This document shows, in pieces, positions 24,501 through 33,715 of a DNA stretch of 50,803 nucleotides; within the stretch, counting starts at the first letter, position 1, and each line of letters begins with the position of its first letter. The position numbers were made by a program, and so were the translations under genes. The notes below the pieces were generated by a model. That model had not been told where the DNA came from. It worked only from the letters and a program-made list of their open reading frames with translations, and did not search any database. This stretch comes from Candidatus Cryptobacteroides avicola. Lineage in GTDB: Bacteria; Bacteroidota; Bacteroidia; Bacteroidales; UBA932. The stretch lies in the NCBI GenBank assembly GCA_017695115.1, contig JADILV010000082.1:1-50803 (forward strand), read 5' to 3'.

Positions 24501-26165
24501 TTACTTTTCTTCTTCCGCAGGAAGTTCCGGTTCCATATCAGTGACAATGAAGTTAATCCTGCCTTCCTGTCTTGAAATATAATAGCCTTTGACAGTGACA
24601 GGCTCACCTTTTTCGCAATACCTGTCAAGATCAAACACCTTTGAATCGTTGCCGTAGAAAGCAAGAGCAGTGTCTGTCCCATCCACTACAAGATTGTGGT
24701 ACGGATCAATCAGTCTACCTGTTGCAGTAAAGTACTTGATCTCCAGAACATCTTTCCCTGTCTGTGCAGCCAGTTCATTAATCTTGGCGGCATTGAGTGT
24801 TTCACATTCCGCCGGTTCGGTATAAGTCCCTACAGCCTTGTCTATGGCAAGAATATCGACATCCTTGATCTGAGGCCCGTCATTGTTCTGACACACCAGT
24901 CCGGCTACAGTAGCTGTATGCCCTACCATATCCTTGTAAGAATCATACTCGAATCCGTCAGCGTATACCAACAGATATTCACTGTCGCTGTAAAGAAGGA
25001 AACCGTTTCTGCAAGTCGCGGCTATCGTAGCCGAGGTCTTGACATAAGTCTCTTTCTTGGCATCGGTCGGATCTATTTTATCCATGGCTTCAGCCATAGA
25101 GATCTCGTCAGGGATCTGGGTCACGGAAATCTCCACTGAAGACTCATCCTTACCGTCTGCGGATTTGAATGTTATAACACCGGATCTTGCCACTGTGCCG
25201 TCGGTAGAAGCAACCTTTATTGTTACTTCGGTTATATCCGGATCCTCTGAATCCTCTTCCTCAGGTGCTACCACCTTAATGTCGGTCACCTGAGCCCATG
25301 ACTGCATATCTGAAGGGATTTCGAACAGGATACCGTTGCCTTTGACAATGAATTCAGCCACTATTTCATTGGCTGCATTCTCCCCATCAATGACAGTACC
25401 TTCAGAATTGATTCTATAACCGTATTTGTTCACAAGGAAATCAGTAACTCCATTTTCCGGAACCTGAAGAAGAGACTTCTTTACGGAAATGAATTTGGCA
25501 TCAACAAACTCTACTGTAGACCCGTAAGTTACTTTTGAACCGCTTACAGTCACTTCGTCACCGACTTCGATATTGAAAGTATCCCAGGCATTCTGCCCTG
25601 AATCATTGACAGTTCCATAAATATAGATTTCCCCGGTTCCATCATTCAGATACCAGTTACCGTATGTCGTATTTACAATGCTGGTACATGTTCCGGTCAC
25701 AGTGAAGCTCTGCCCGTCCACCGCAGCGATAACCTCTGCACAAGTAGCGACCGAAGCCTGGATTTCTCCCTGTCTTACTGTAAGATTCTGCTTCTTACCG
25801 CCAGCTGAAATCACGAGCTTAGCCTCACGGCCGACCTCGGATGCTTCTGCTGTGAATGTGAGTTTTGTGGTCCCGGCACCACCGGATACATTGGAGACTG
25901 TAAGCCATTCCGGAGTTTCTTTCATTTCCTTGGCTACTTCGTGGTCTTCATACTGTCCTTCTATTTCATGCTCGAACAATTTGTCGAAAGACCAGTCCAC
26001 CGAAGCCGTAAGCTCGACGGTTACAGGAGTACCGTCTTCAGGTACCGAAATGAATGTCTTTGAAAGCTGTATGACATCCAGTGTGGTAACCTCATATTCT
26101 TTTGTGCAGCCTGCAAACAAGAGCGCTCCTGAAGCAAGTACCGCTATTATGTTTTTCATTTTCAT
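24501..26165 (-). CDS. BACON-domain lipoprotein with repeated OB-fold-like domains
   Basis: The 554-aa protein has a lipoprotein signal (lipobox LFAGC at residues 16-20). A BACON-like domain follows (about 35-130, with TASVDWSF, TPEWLTVSN and the end pattern KKQNLTVRQG). Three stretches then look like OB-folds of the YhcR/DUF5689 type: about 135-230 (FTVTGTCTSI, GNWYLNDGTGEIYIYG, GDEVTVSGSKV), about 365-450 (ISMAEAMDKI, HTATVAGLV) and about 455-548 (YFTATGRLID, GEPVTVKGYYI). Such folds bind nucleic acid or other ligands. It starts 19 bases after the TonB receptor stop, so it is probably the receptor surface partner. The domain count is my reading of the sequence pattern. Confidence 0.75.
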   Translation of the reverse strand: MKMKNIIAVLASGALLFAGCTKEYEVTTLDVIQLSKTFISVPEDGTPVTVELTASVDWSFDKLFEHEIEGQYEDHEVAKEMKETPEWLTVSNVSGGAGTTKLTFTAEASEVGREAKLVISAGGKKQNLTVRQGEIQASVATCAEVIAAVDGQSFTVTGTCTSIVNTTYGNWYLNDGTGEIYIYGTVNDSGQNAWDTFNIEVGDEVTVSGSKVTYGSTVEFVDAKFISVKKSLLQVPENGVTDFLVNKYGYRINSEGTVIDGENAANEIVAEFIVKGNGILFEIPSDMQSWAQVTDIKVVAPEEEDSEDPDITEVTIKVASTDGTVARSGVITFKSADGKDESSVEISVTQIPDEISMAEAMDKIDPTDAKKETYVKTSATIAATCRNGFLLYSDSEYLLVYADGFEYDSYKDMVGHTATVAGLVCQNNDGPQIKDVDILAIDKAVGTYTEPAECETLNAAKINELAAQTGKDVLEIKYFTATGRLIDPYHNLVVDGTDTALAFYGNDSKVFDLDRYCEKGEPVTVKGYYISRQEGRINFIVTDMEPELPAEEEK

Positions 26166-26184
26166 ATATTCAAATTTTATACGG

Positions 26185-29100
26185 TTAATTGAACATATAT
26201 TTGATACCTACCTGAGCGTACCAGCACTGTCCGAGGTCATGGTAATATGTCCACACCGGAGTGTTCGCCGATACGGCCTTAGGAGTGCTGAATACCGGAA
26301 CACCTTCTGCATCAATGTGATCACAAGTCAGGATACGGCCGGAATTCAGATCTGGGTTCATGTACTTCATAACACCCCATGAAGAGTTGAAGATATTGAG
26401 AAGGTTCTTGATATCCACGCTGAGCTGGAGAGTGTTGGTAGTCTTTCCGATTCTCACCTTGAAATCGTGGGCATAATGGAAATCAAGTCTGTGTACCCAC
26501 GGAGAATATACGCTGTAAGCTTCCGCGTATTTACCTTTATGCTTGCTAAGGTATTTGTCGTTCTCGACATAAGCCCAGAAACGGTCACGGTCATCGTCAG
26601 AAACAAACTTGAGCTCGTCCTTGGTGTTAGGGATATAGATAGCATCATAGTTGTATCCGTCACCGTTAAAGTCACCATCGAACATATAAGAGTAGTTGTA
26701 GCCGCCTCTCCAAGTCTCGTAGAACAGACTGAAGGTATTGTTGCACTTGTCACGGTAAGTGAGCGATGCGAAGAACCTGTCAGGAGTAACATACTGCGAG
26801 TTGTGCAGAATAGGATTGTTCGGTCCGTCGACTGTAGGCACATAAGTGAATGCGCTTGAAGCATCGGATCCAGGCATACCTGTAAGTTCCTTTGATACGA
26901 GATGAGTGTAGGATGCAGTGAAGTCGAGCCCTTCTACCGGAGACATGTTGAACATGATGTTCGCCGAATATCCGTATCCTTTGTTGGTGTTGGTCAGGAC
27001 AAACGCATCAGTCCCGGTATATTTGTGGTTCGCAGGGTAAATAGGCCTGTTATCAGGACCGTTGAGCCTTGTGAACCCGTCCACAGGCATTACATTCCAG
27101 TTGGACATGCAGACACCGTTGACAGTCTTGTTGAAGATGAACTCTCCTGTAATGCTCATAGGGAATGAAGTAGGGAAAGCATAGTCGAGAGCGACGGAAG
27201 TCTTCCATACCTGAGGCATCTTGAACTTGCGGTCGACCGCAGCGAAAGACGAACCTACCACACCGTCTTCAGGAGAAATGGTTAGAGGGAACTTATCCGG
27301 ATCTTGCTCATGCAGGAAATTCTTGAGTGCAGTCGGATCCGTGATAAAATTACCGGCAAATTTTTGCAAGAGCTTGTCTCCCACCTGAATCTTGACATTG
27401 TTCTGCACCATACCGGAGTTGGTAGGCATGTTCGTGAAGAACACCAGAGGAAGACGGCCGGAGAAAAGACCTGTACCTCCACGGAACTTAAAGCTCTTGT
27501 CGCCGAAGATATCCCACGTGAACCCGACACGAGGAGAAACTGAAACCTTACCGGAAGGCCACAGTCCCGTATCAACATGACGGCCGTTATAGTCGAGGTC
27601 CAGGATAGCATTATTGGTCATGATATCCTTATTGCTGAAGAACAGGCCGTCAAGACGGATACCGTAAGAAAGCATGAACTTATCGTTAGGAGTCCATTCG
27701 TCCTGGGCATAGACGCCTACCTTGTGGAAGCGCACCCTGGCAGCCGGATTGTTGTCGTCGCCATATCCGTATGTAAGACACACAGTCTCAGGCTCGGCTT
27801 CAGTAAGGAAGTCCTGAAGAGAACGGTAACGGTAGTATCCTGTACCGTTTCTCATATAGGAGTTGTCAGCCATCTGGTACTCATAGCTTGCACCTGCTGT
27901 AATCTTGTGTGTTCCAACATAATATGTAATGTCATCCCTTACATTGGCTACGGTATTGTGTACTGCATTGTTGTAGGTGAACAACTCATAACCGAATGAC
28001 ATATACGGTCTTATATTGTCCGTACCGTCAAGGATATCCACGAACGGGAAAACAGATGAATTGGTTCCACGGACATCATCGAGCTTGGAGAACGTGGCAA
28101 GCAGCTGGTTTGAAAGGTTGTCGTTGATACGGCTGTTCAGATCCAATGAGACTGAATGCACGATATTGTCCATTGAGTACATAGAATTTGCAAAAGACAT
28201 TGAATACTGTGACATACGCGCATCAACAGTACGTGTCTTGCAGTCTGAAGAAGATGCGTTCGGAGAATTCCACCCCTTGTTCAGAGTATAGTTGTAACGC
28301 ACCGCGAGATGATGGTTCTGAGCGATGTTCCAGTCCAGACGGACGAGAATCTTCTGGTTGCTCTCGTCAGCAGGGAAATCCGTGAATGAACCTGTGTCAT
28401 AACCGTAATTGTCCTTCAGATGCTTGCTGACTTTCTCCATATCTGCTACGGTAGTCCTTGAGATATACGCATCGGCATCGCGTTTCCCGTCAACCGAAGC
28501 CCTCCAGCGGTTCACGACAGTAGGAGTCTTAGAATACTCGTAATTCACGAAGAAGAACAGTTTGTTCTTTATGATAGGACCGCCGAGAGTAGCACCGTAA
28601 GTGGTCATCCTGTCACGGTCGCGGGCACCGGCTATATCCTGACCTTCGACTGCGTTTCCACGCATGTTCTCGTTCCTGTGGTAGATATAGGCTGTACCCT
28701 TGAAAGTGTTTGTACCTGACTTGGTGATGGCGTTGACACCGCCTCCGATGAAGTTTGTCTGACGCACGTCATACGGGGAAATCACGACCTGGACCTCTTC
28801 GATGGCATCGATAGAGATAGGACTGCCGCCTCCTGGGAGACCGTCGTTGAGACCGAAGTTGTTGTTGAAGTTGGCACCGTCGACGGTAAAGTTGGCTGTA
28901 CGGCCGTCAGTTCCGGCGAAGCTCATACCGTTGCCTCCGTATGGTGAAAGTCTGGTCACATCCTCTATGCTTCTGTTTACTGTAGGAAGCGCAGACATCT
29001 GCCGGTTCGAGATATTCGTGGAAGCGCCCGTCTTTTCGGCAACGAATTTAGACGCGGCGGAAGCTACTATGACAGCCTCGCTGAGCATTTCGCTGTCTTC

Positions 29101-29436
29101 CTTCATAGTGACATTCAGGCTGAAAGTCTCGGCAAGTTGAAGAGTCACTTCGGTATAAGTCATAGGCTGGTAGCCAAGACAAGAAAACTCTACAGAGTAA
29201 GGACCTCCCGAACGCATACCGTTGATAGTGTAACGGCCATCTTCATTCGTGATTACCGTGTAGATAGTACCGGAGGGTTCATGGGTGGCAAGAACAGCCA
29301 CTCCGACGACAGGCACTCCCGCCTCGTCTGCAACGAGACCGTTGAGAGACGAAGTCGTCACCTGTGCTGAAAGAATACCCCCTCCTACAAACAATGCCGC
29401 CAAAGCGAGCAAAAATCCTGTAACTGTTTGTTTCAT
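26185..29436 (-). CDS. TonB-dependent receptor, Oar-like
   Basis: The ATG at 29434-29436 gives 1083 aa. A signal peptide ends near ILSAQ. A carboxypeptidase-regulatory-like domain follows (about 30-115: GLVADEAGVPVVGVAVLATH, TNEDGRYTINGM, FSCLGYQP), then the plug (about 125-250: SNRQMSALPTVNRSIEDVTRL, FTVDGANFNNNFG, GGVNAITKSGTN) and a large beta-barrel. The end KYMFN is aromatic, as in outer-membrane barrels. The layout is that of Oar-type receptors rather than SusC, and no SusD partner is present; instead an OB-fold-rich lipoprotein follows 19 bases later. A consensus promoter lies at 29482-29512. The upstream in-frame extension to 29511 overlaps that promoter and is not coding. Confidence 0.93.
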   Translation of the reverse strand: MKQTVTGFLLALAALFVGGGILSAQVTTSSLNGLVADEAGVPVVGVAVLATHEPSGTIYTVITNEDGRYTINGMRSGGPYSVEFSCLGYQPMTYTEVTLQLAETFSLNVTMKEDSEMLSEAVIVASAASKFVAEKTGASTNISNRQMSALPTVNRSIEDVTRLSPYGGNGMSFAGTDGRTANFTVDGANFNNNFGLNDGLPGGGSPISIDAIEEVQVVISPYDVRQTNFIGGGVNAITKSGTNTFKGTAYIYHRNENMRGNAVEGQDIAGARDRDRMTTYGATLGGPIIKNKLFFFVNYEYSKTPTVVNRWRASVDGKRDADAYISRTTVADMEKVSKHLKDNYGYDTGSFTDFPADESNQKILVRLDWNIAQNHHLAVRYNYTLNKGWNSPNASSSDCKTRTVDARMSQYSMSFANSMYSMDNIVHSVSLDLNSRINDNLSNQLLATFSKLDDVRGTNSSVFPFVDILDGTDNIRPYMSFGYELFTYNNAVHNTVANVRDDITYYVGTHKITAGASYEYQMADNSYMRNGTGYYRYRSLQDFLTEAEPETVCLTYGYGDDNNPAARVRFHKVGVYAQDEWTPNDKFMLSYGIRLDGLFFSNKDIMTNNAILDLDYNGRHVDTGLWPSGKVSVSPRVGFTWDIFGDKSFKFRGGTGLFSGRLPLVFFTNMPTNSGMVQNNVKIQVGDKLLQKFAGNFITDPTALKNFLHEQDPDKFPLTISPEDGVVGSSFAAVDRKFKMPQVWKTSVALDYAFPTSFPMSITGEFIFNKTVNGVCMSNWNVMPVDGFTRLNGPDNRPIYPANHKYTGTDAFVLTNTNKGYGYSANIMFNMSPVEGLDFTASYTHLVSKELTGMPGSDASSAFTYVPTVDGPNNPILHNSQYVTPDRFFASLTYRDKCNNTFSLFYETWRGGYNYSYMFDGDFNGDGYNYDAIYIPNTKDELKFVSDDDRDRFWAYVENDKYLSKHKGKYAEAYSVYSPWVHRLDFHYAHDFKVRIGKTTNTLQLSVDIKNLLNIFNSSWGVMKYMNPDLNSGRILTCDHIDAEGVPVFSTPKAVSANTPVWTYYHDLGQCWYAQVGIKYMFN

Positions 29437-29481
29437 AAGTGGTAATATAAATAAAAATAAATCTTGGCAATATTTAGGGCG

Positions 29482-29512
29482 CAAAGTTAGATATTTATAC
29501 AAAAGAGACAAA
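29482..29512 (-). promoter_or_regulatory. Consensus promoter of the TonB receptor operon (TTTG-N19-TAACTTTG)
   Basis: The minus strand carries TTTG (complement of 29509-29512), 19 bases, TAACTTTG (complement of 29482-29489). Both boxes and the spacing match the Bacteroidota consensus exactly. It lies 46 bases before the ATG and fixes the start of the receptor gene. Confidence 0.85.
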
Positions 29513-29549
29513 TATTCTTACTGTTCATGTTCCATATTTTAATCATTTC

Positions 29550-30203
29550 TTAACAGAGCACCTCGTGCAGAACTTTCAATGAGTTAATTTCCAGCGGAGA
29601 ATCCAGATGGTATCCGATGTACTTCAGGACAGCCTCCGCAATTTCACCTCTGGTCTTACCGTTCAGGGGGATAAGCATGCTCTGGCCGAAGGGTTCTTTA
29701 AGGAACCTGTCAACAAGCGGCGCAAGATTGCCGGCAAACGGCTTCATGTCCTCAACGGACGGCATGAACCCGAGCGCTGCGGCAAGTTCAAGCAGGAACC
29801 TTATATGAAAATTGCTGTAATCGGACTCCATGGCATCCAGAAGCAGGATACTCTCCCTGCACCAGTCAAAAAGGCCCGGTTCATCGGCCCCGTCCCTGAC
29901 CGCACGGTAAAGGACCTCGCTCATGAACATAGCGATAGTATTCTTGTAAAGGCTGTCCCTGATACCCGGCAAATGACATGCAAGGACCGGTCTGGAAGCC
30001 GTATACAGGCTTGACCTGGAATTTTCCGAAATAGTGCATTCGACGATGTTCATGGGAAGGAACATCGTCATCATGGCATTCCTCCCGACTCCCCGCACGT
30101 AGAAACTCCTTCGGCCGTATTCCCGGCTAAGGGTATGGATAACGACTGAATTGTCCCCTGTCTTTGTATAATGGAGAATGATGAGTTCGGCAAGAGTCAT
30201 CAT
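29550..30203 (-). CDS. recO: DNA repair protein RecO
   Basis: RecO loads RecA and anneals strands in the RecFOR pathway. The 217-aa product has an N-terminal OB-fold (GDNSVVIHTLSREYGRRSFYV, about 17-37) and a helical C-terminal domain (YRAVRDGADEPGLFDWCRES). As in other Bacteroidota RecO proteins, the four-cysteine zinc motif of E. coli-like relatives is absent and the protein is short. Its ATG overlaps the rdgB stop by 4 bases, so translation is coupled. A second ATG directly follows the first. Confidence 0.88.
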   Translation of the reverse strand: MMTLAELIILHYTKTGDNSVVIHTLSREYGRRSFYVRGVGRNAMMTMFLPMNIVECTISENSRSSLYTASRPVLACHLPGIRDSLYKNTIAMFMSEVLYRAVRDGADEPGLFDWCRESILLLDAMESDYSNFHIRFLLELAAALGFMPSVEDMKPFAGNLAPLVDRFLKEPFGQSMLIPLNGKTRGEIAEAVLKYIGYHLDSPLEINSLKVLHEVLC

Positions 30204-30835
30204 CTGTCCTGCAGACTGTTCAGGAAAGCCGACATCGCCCTCAGAGCCTTGCCTCTGTGCGAAATGGCATTCTTCTCTTCCTCGGTAATGTCAGCCAGGG
30301 TTTTCCCCGGATATTCGTCAGGCATGAAGACAGGGTCATATCCGAATCCTCCGTTTCCCGACCTGTAATATGCTATGCTGCCTTCGAGGGTGCCTTCAAA
30401 AAAATGCTTTTCACCTTTCAATATAAGGGTGACCACGCTTCTGAATCTTGCCCGCCGTGAATATCTGTTCATTTTCAGGCCGAGGGCTTCAGCCATGGAA
30501 CATTCAGCACGAAGAAGAGCCAGTTCGGACAGGACCTTGTCCATGTTCCGGTTGAAATCCTTGTCTTCTCCGGCATACCTTGCCGTATGTACACCCGGTG
30601 CCCCGCCGAGGGCTGCGACCTCCAGGCCTGTATCATCTGCAAAGCAAGCGCACTTGCAGCTGTTCCAGATATGTTCCGCCTTGAGGATAGAGTTGGCCTT
30701 TAGAGTAAGGCCTGTTTCCTGGACATCATCCGTGATGCCCATCTGTGCAGGAGTAACGAGCTCGAATCCCCCGCCTAAAATCTCTGATGCTTCACGCAAT
30801 TTACCGCTATTGCCCGTTGCAAATACAATCTTCAT
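30200..30835 (-). CDS. rdgB: Non-canonical purine NTP pyrophosphatase (RdgB/HAM1)
   Basis: This enzyme hydrolyses dITP, ITP and XTP to monophosphates, keeping deaminated purines out of DNA and RNA. The 211-aa protein shows the family motifs FATGNSGKLREASEIL (residues 5-20), FADDTGLEVAALGGAPGVHTARYAG (about 66-90), YDPVFMP and the C-terminal SHRGKALRAM. About 20 extra residues (around LLRAECSMAEALGLKMNRYS) lie between two conserved blocks compared with typical 195-aa relatives. It is the first gene of an rdgB-recO operon with a 4-base stop/start overlap. Confidence 0.95.
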   Translation of the reverse strand: MKIVFATGNSGKLREASEILGGGFELVTPAQMGITDDVQETGLTLKANSILKAEHIWNSCKCACFADDTGLEVAALGGAPGVHTARYAGEDKDFNRNMDKVLSELALLRAECSMAEALGLKMNRYSRRARFRSVVTLILKGEKHFFEGTLEGSIAYYRSGNGGFGYDPVFMPDEYPGKTLADITEEEKNAISHRGKALRAMSAFLNSLQDR

Positions 30836-30860
30836 TTATTCTTTTCCGCTAAAAACGGTG

Positions 30861-30868
30861 CAAAGGTA
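30861..30868 (-). promoter_or_regulatory. Probable rdgB-recO promoter, -7 box
   Basis: The minus strand reads TACCTTTG, an exact match, 26 bases before the rdgB ATG. It lies back to back with the promoter of the S41 peptidase gene; the -33 box is poor. Confidence 0.55.
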
Positions 30869-30889
30869 AAAAACTGTTTTGAATTTTGT

Positions 30890-30897
30890 TAAATTTG
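30890..30897 (+). promoter_or_regulatory. Probable S41 peptidase promoter, -7 box
   Basis: TAAATTTG matches TAnnTTTG. The predicted start near 30904 lies upstream of the candidate ATG codons at 30929 and 30947 and excludes the frame start at 30902. Confidence 0.5.
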
Positions 30898-30946
30898 TGG
30901 CTTGGCTTTTGCTAAAAATGTCGCCCCGATGAAAATTTTACTGAAA

Positions 30947-32578
30947 ATGAAATACTTAAAACTCTTTCTTGCAGTTTCTGCTGCAGTATTCGCCTGCACC
31001 GCAGCGTCCGGACAGTCAAAAAGTTTCAAACTCGGACAATGGGTTGAAATCCAGAATTCCATACTGAAAGAACTTAACCGTTCATACGTGGATTCGCTTC
31101 CTGTAGACAGGATAATGCGTACAGGCGTGGATGCCATGCTGGACAACCTCGATCCCTATACCATATATATACCTGAAGAAGAGAACGAGGACCTGCAGAT
31201 GATGCTCTCCAAGACATACGGAGGTATCGGGGCCATCATATATAAGAAAAAGGAAGAGAATGTAGTGATCAACGAGCCGTACAAGGACTCACCTGCATAC
31301 AAGAACGGGCTTGTCTGCGGAGATGAGATAATCGCCATAAACGGAGAGCCTACAAAAGGGCTTGAAGCGGCGCAGAGCAGCGACAAGATGAAAGGGAAAC
31401 CGGGCACTACCGTCGTCTTCAAGGTAAAGAAGCTGCGCAGCGGTGATACTCTTGACGTTCCCATCGTCAGGGAGCGTATCCATATTCCGGATGTGGAATA
31501 TGTGGGGATGCTGGACGACACTACAGGGTATATCAAACAGAACGGCTTCACGGACAACGTGTCCAATGACGTGAAATCAGGATACATGAAACTCAAGGCG
31601 GCAGGCATGAAGCGGCTGGTGCTCGACCTCAGGGGAAACGGCGGAGGACTGATGCCTGAAGCTATAAACATCGTATCCCTGTTCGTTCCCAAAGGCTCTC
31701 TGGTAGTGACTGCCAAAGGCAAGGATCCTCAGTCATACAAGGAATACAAGACAACGGCCGAGCCTGTAGACACGACCATACCTATAATAGTAATGGTGGA
31801 CAGCGGTTCCGCTTCATCTTCCGAAATCGTGGCCGGAGCCATTCAGGATCTGGACCGCGGGACTATAATCGGAGAACGGACATTCGGCAAAGGCCTGGTC
31901 CAGACCATAAGGCCGGTCGTCTATAACGGACAGCTCAAAGTCACCACTGCAAAGTACTACACCCCGAGCGGGAGATGCGTCCAGGCCATAGACTACAGCC
32001 ACCGGAATGAGGACGGCAGCGTAGGACACATACCGGATTCCCTTACCCATGAGTTCAAGACCCTGCATGGAAGGAGTGTCCGGGACGGAGGAGGAATCAC
32101 ACCGGATATAAAAATAGAGGCCCCTGTCTACAGCAGACTGGTCTACTCTCTGGTCCTTTCAGGAGTGGTCGACAACTACGTGCTGAAGTTCGTGCGCGAA
32201 CATGACAGCATCCCTGCATTGGACCAGTTCCATTTTACCGATGAGGATTTTGAGGATTTCATCGGATTCGCAAAGACACAGGACTTCGACTACAGAAGCG
32301 GAGCCAAGACACTTTTCGACCAGATGAAGAAAGAACTTGAAGCCGACGGTCTCAAGGACGCGATGAACCAGGAACTTGATGCTCTCGGCAAAGCGCTTGA
32401 TATGGACAAGGAAAAGTTCATCCGCCTGAAGAAAGACGAAATCATTCCTTTCATAGAGGAGGAGATTGCGGTAAGGTATTATTATCAGGAAGCCGGAATC
32501 CAGGTAAGACTCAGGTATGACAAACAGTTGAAGGAAGCGCTGGCAGTACCGGCAGACAAGCTCGTAGCCTATAATTAA
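30947..32578 (+). CDS. S41-family C-terminal processing peptidase (CtpA-like)
   Basis: The ATG at 30947 gives 543 aa beginning with an export signal, MKYLKLFLAVSAAVFAC; the ATG six codons upstream is also possible. Whether it is cleaved as a lipoprotein at VFAC or at ASGQ is unclear. After a short helical region comes a PDZ domain (YGGIGAIIYKKKEEN through GDEIIAINGEP), then the catalytic domain with DLRGNGGG, VDSGSASSSEIVAGA holding the nucleophilic Ser, and GERTFGKGLVQ holding the general-base Lys. It degrades or matures envelope proteins by a Ser/Lys dyad. It is divergent from rdgB-recO. Confidence 0.93.
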   Translation: MKYLKLFLAVSAAVFACTAASGQSKSFKLGQWVEIQNSILKELNRSYVDSLPVDRIMRTGVDAMLDNLDPYTIYIPEEENEDLQMMLSKTYGGIGAIIYKKKEENVVINEPYKDSPAYKNGLVCGDEIIAINGEPTKGLEAAQSSDKMKGKPGTTVVFKVKKLRSGDTLDVPIVRERIHIPDVEYVGMLDDTTGYIKQNGFTDNVSNDVKSGYMKLKAAGMKRLVLDLRGNGGGLMPEAINIVSLFVPKGSLVVTAKGKDPQSYKEYKTTAEPVDTTIPIIVMVDSGSASSSEIVAGAIQDLDRGTIIGERTFGKGLVQTIRPVVYNGQLKVTTAKYYTPSGRCVQAIDYSHRNEDGSVGHIPDSLTHEFKTLHGRSVRDGGGITPDIKIEAPVYSRLVYSLVLSGVVDNYVLKFVREHDSIPALDQFHFTDEDFEDFIGFAKTQDFDYRSGAKTLFDQMKKELEADGLKDAMNQELDALGKALDMDKEKFIRLKKDEIIPFIEEEIAVRYYYQEAGIQVRLRYDKQLKEALAVPADKLVAYN

Positions 32579-32582
32579 AATC

Positions 32583-32607
32583 CGTGGGTGGCTCAAATCC
32601 ACCCACG
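32583..32607. terminator. Hairpin between convergent S41 peptidase and aroC genes
   Basis: Arms 32583-32591 and 32599-32607 pair perfectly over 9 bp around a 7-base loop. On the minus strand it is followed by GGATTTTAATTA, a weak U-rich run; on the plus strand there is none. It probably ends the aro operon transcript and blocks read-through. Confidence 0.6.
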
Positions 32608-32635
32608 ACATCCAGGGCGTTCCTTCAACGGCAGA

Positions 32636-33715
32636 TCAGCGCAGCGAAAGGAGCAGATCCGCAAGGACGATGGCGGCGGCTGACTCTACAATGACAGGAG
32701 TACGAAGGGCAAAGCAGACGTCATGACGCCCGGGAATATCGAGAGATGAGATTCTGCCGGCGGTAAAATTCCATGTATGCTGTGTCATGCGGATACTGGA
32801 CGTAGGCTTGAAAGCGACCCTGAAAACAACAGGGTTTCCGTTTGTTATACCGCCGTTGATACCCCCTGCACCATTTCCGGAAGTAGTCCCTGCAGGTGAT
32901 ACGACAGGATCATTGTGTTCGGAACCTTTCATCCGCGCAGCCCTGAACCCGTCACCGAATTCTATTCCCCTTACTCCAGGAATCGAAAAGACTATATGCG
33001 ACACAAGGGATTCAACGGAATCGAAAAACGGTTCTCCGAGTCCTACAGGCATATTCTCCACTTTGCACTCCACCACGCCTCCGAGCGAGTCACCGTCCGC
33101 AATCGCAGCATCCAGCTGTTTTGACCACAGGACCGAAGGGTTACGCTCTCCCGGAATCTCCACTTCCGACAAAGGTACGCCTCCGACCTCGACTACTGAC
33201 GCCTCAACGGAAAAAAGCTGCCGCGAATCATCCTGCGGCAGCGGCAGCCCTGAAGCGGTCAACCGCTCAAGCGCATATCCTGAGTGCAACATCTTTTTTG
33301 CCACGACTCCTGCCGCCACCATGCAGAGTGTCACCCGCCCTGAAAAATGGCCGCCTCCTCTGGGATCATTGAAATCATGCCATTTGACACCGGCCACAAA
33401 ATCCGCATGACCGGGCCGCGGCATTTCCTTGAAGAGAGAATAATCGGAAGGTCTGGTATTGCCGTTTCTGAAAAGCACCACGACAGGAGCCCCGGTAGTA
33501 TGGCCTGCCATGACACCGCTGAGAATTTCCGGGATATCATCTTCCTTTCTCGGAGTAGTCCCCTTGGCTCCGCTTTTCCTGCGGGCAAGATCAGCGGCAA
33601 AATCATCGGCAGACAGTTCCAATCCTGCCGGGACTCCGTCTAAAACGACTCCTATACCGGCTCCATGGGATTCTCCGAAAACCGATACCCTGAAATTTTT
33701 CCCGAAAACATTCAT
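32636..33715 (-). CDS. aroC: Chorismate synthase
   Basis: AroC converts 5-enolpyruvylshikimate-3-phosphate to chorismate using reduced FMN, the last step of the shikimate pathway. The 359-aa protein has the three family signatures: GESHGAGIGVVLDGVPAG (residues 14-31), the RPGHAD segment followed by RGGGHFSGRVTLCMVAAG, and the late RMTQHT region. It is the last gene of the operon; its ATG overlaps the aroD-aroA stop by 4 bases. Confidence 0.97.
   Translation of the reverse strand: MNVFGKNFRVSVFGESHGAGIGVVLDGVPAGLELSADDFAADLARRKSGAKGTTPRKEDDIPEILSGVMAGHTTGAPVVVLFRNGNTRPSDYSLFKEMPRPGHADFVAGVKWHDFNDPRGGGHFSGRVTLCMVAAGVVAKKMLHSGYALERLTASGLPLPQDDSRQLFSVEASVVEVGGVPLSEVEIPGERNPSVLWSKQLDAAIADGDSLGGVVECKVENMPVGLGEPFFDSVESLVSHIVFSIPGVRGIEFGDGFRAARMKGSEHNDPVVSPAGTTSGNGAGGINGGITNGNPVVFRVAFKPTSSIRMTQHTWNFTAGRISSLDIPGRHDVCFALRTPVIVESAAAIVLADLLLSLR

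Noticed and set aside
29437..29511. 25-codon N-terminal extension of the TonB receptor
   Set aside because: It crosses the consensus promoter at 29482-29512 and would move the signal peptide inside the protein.
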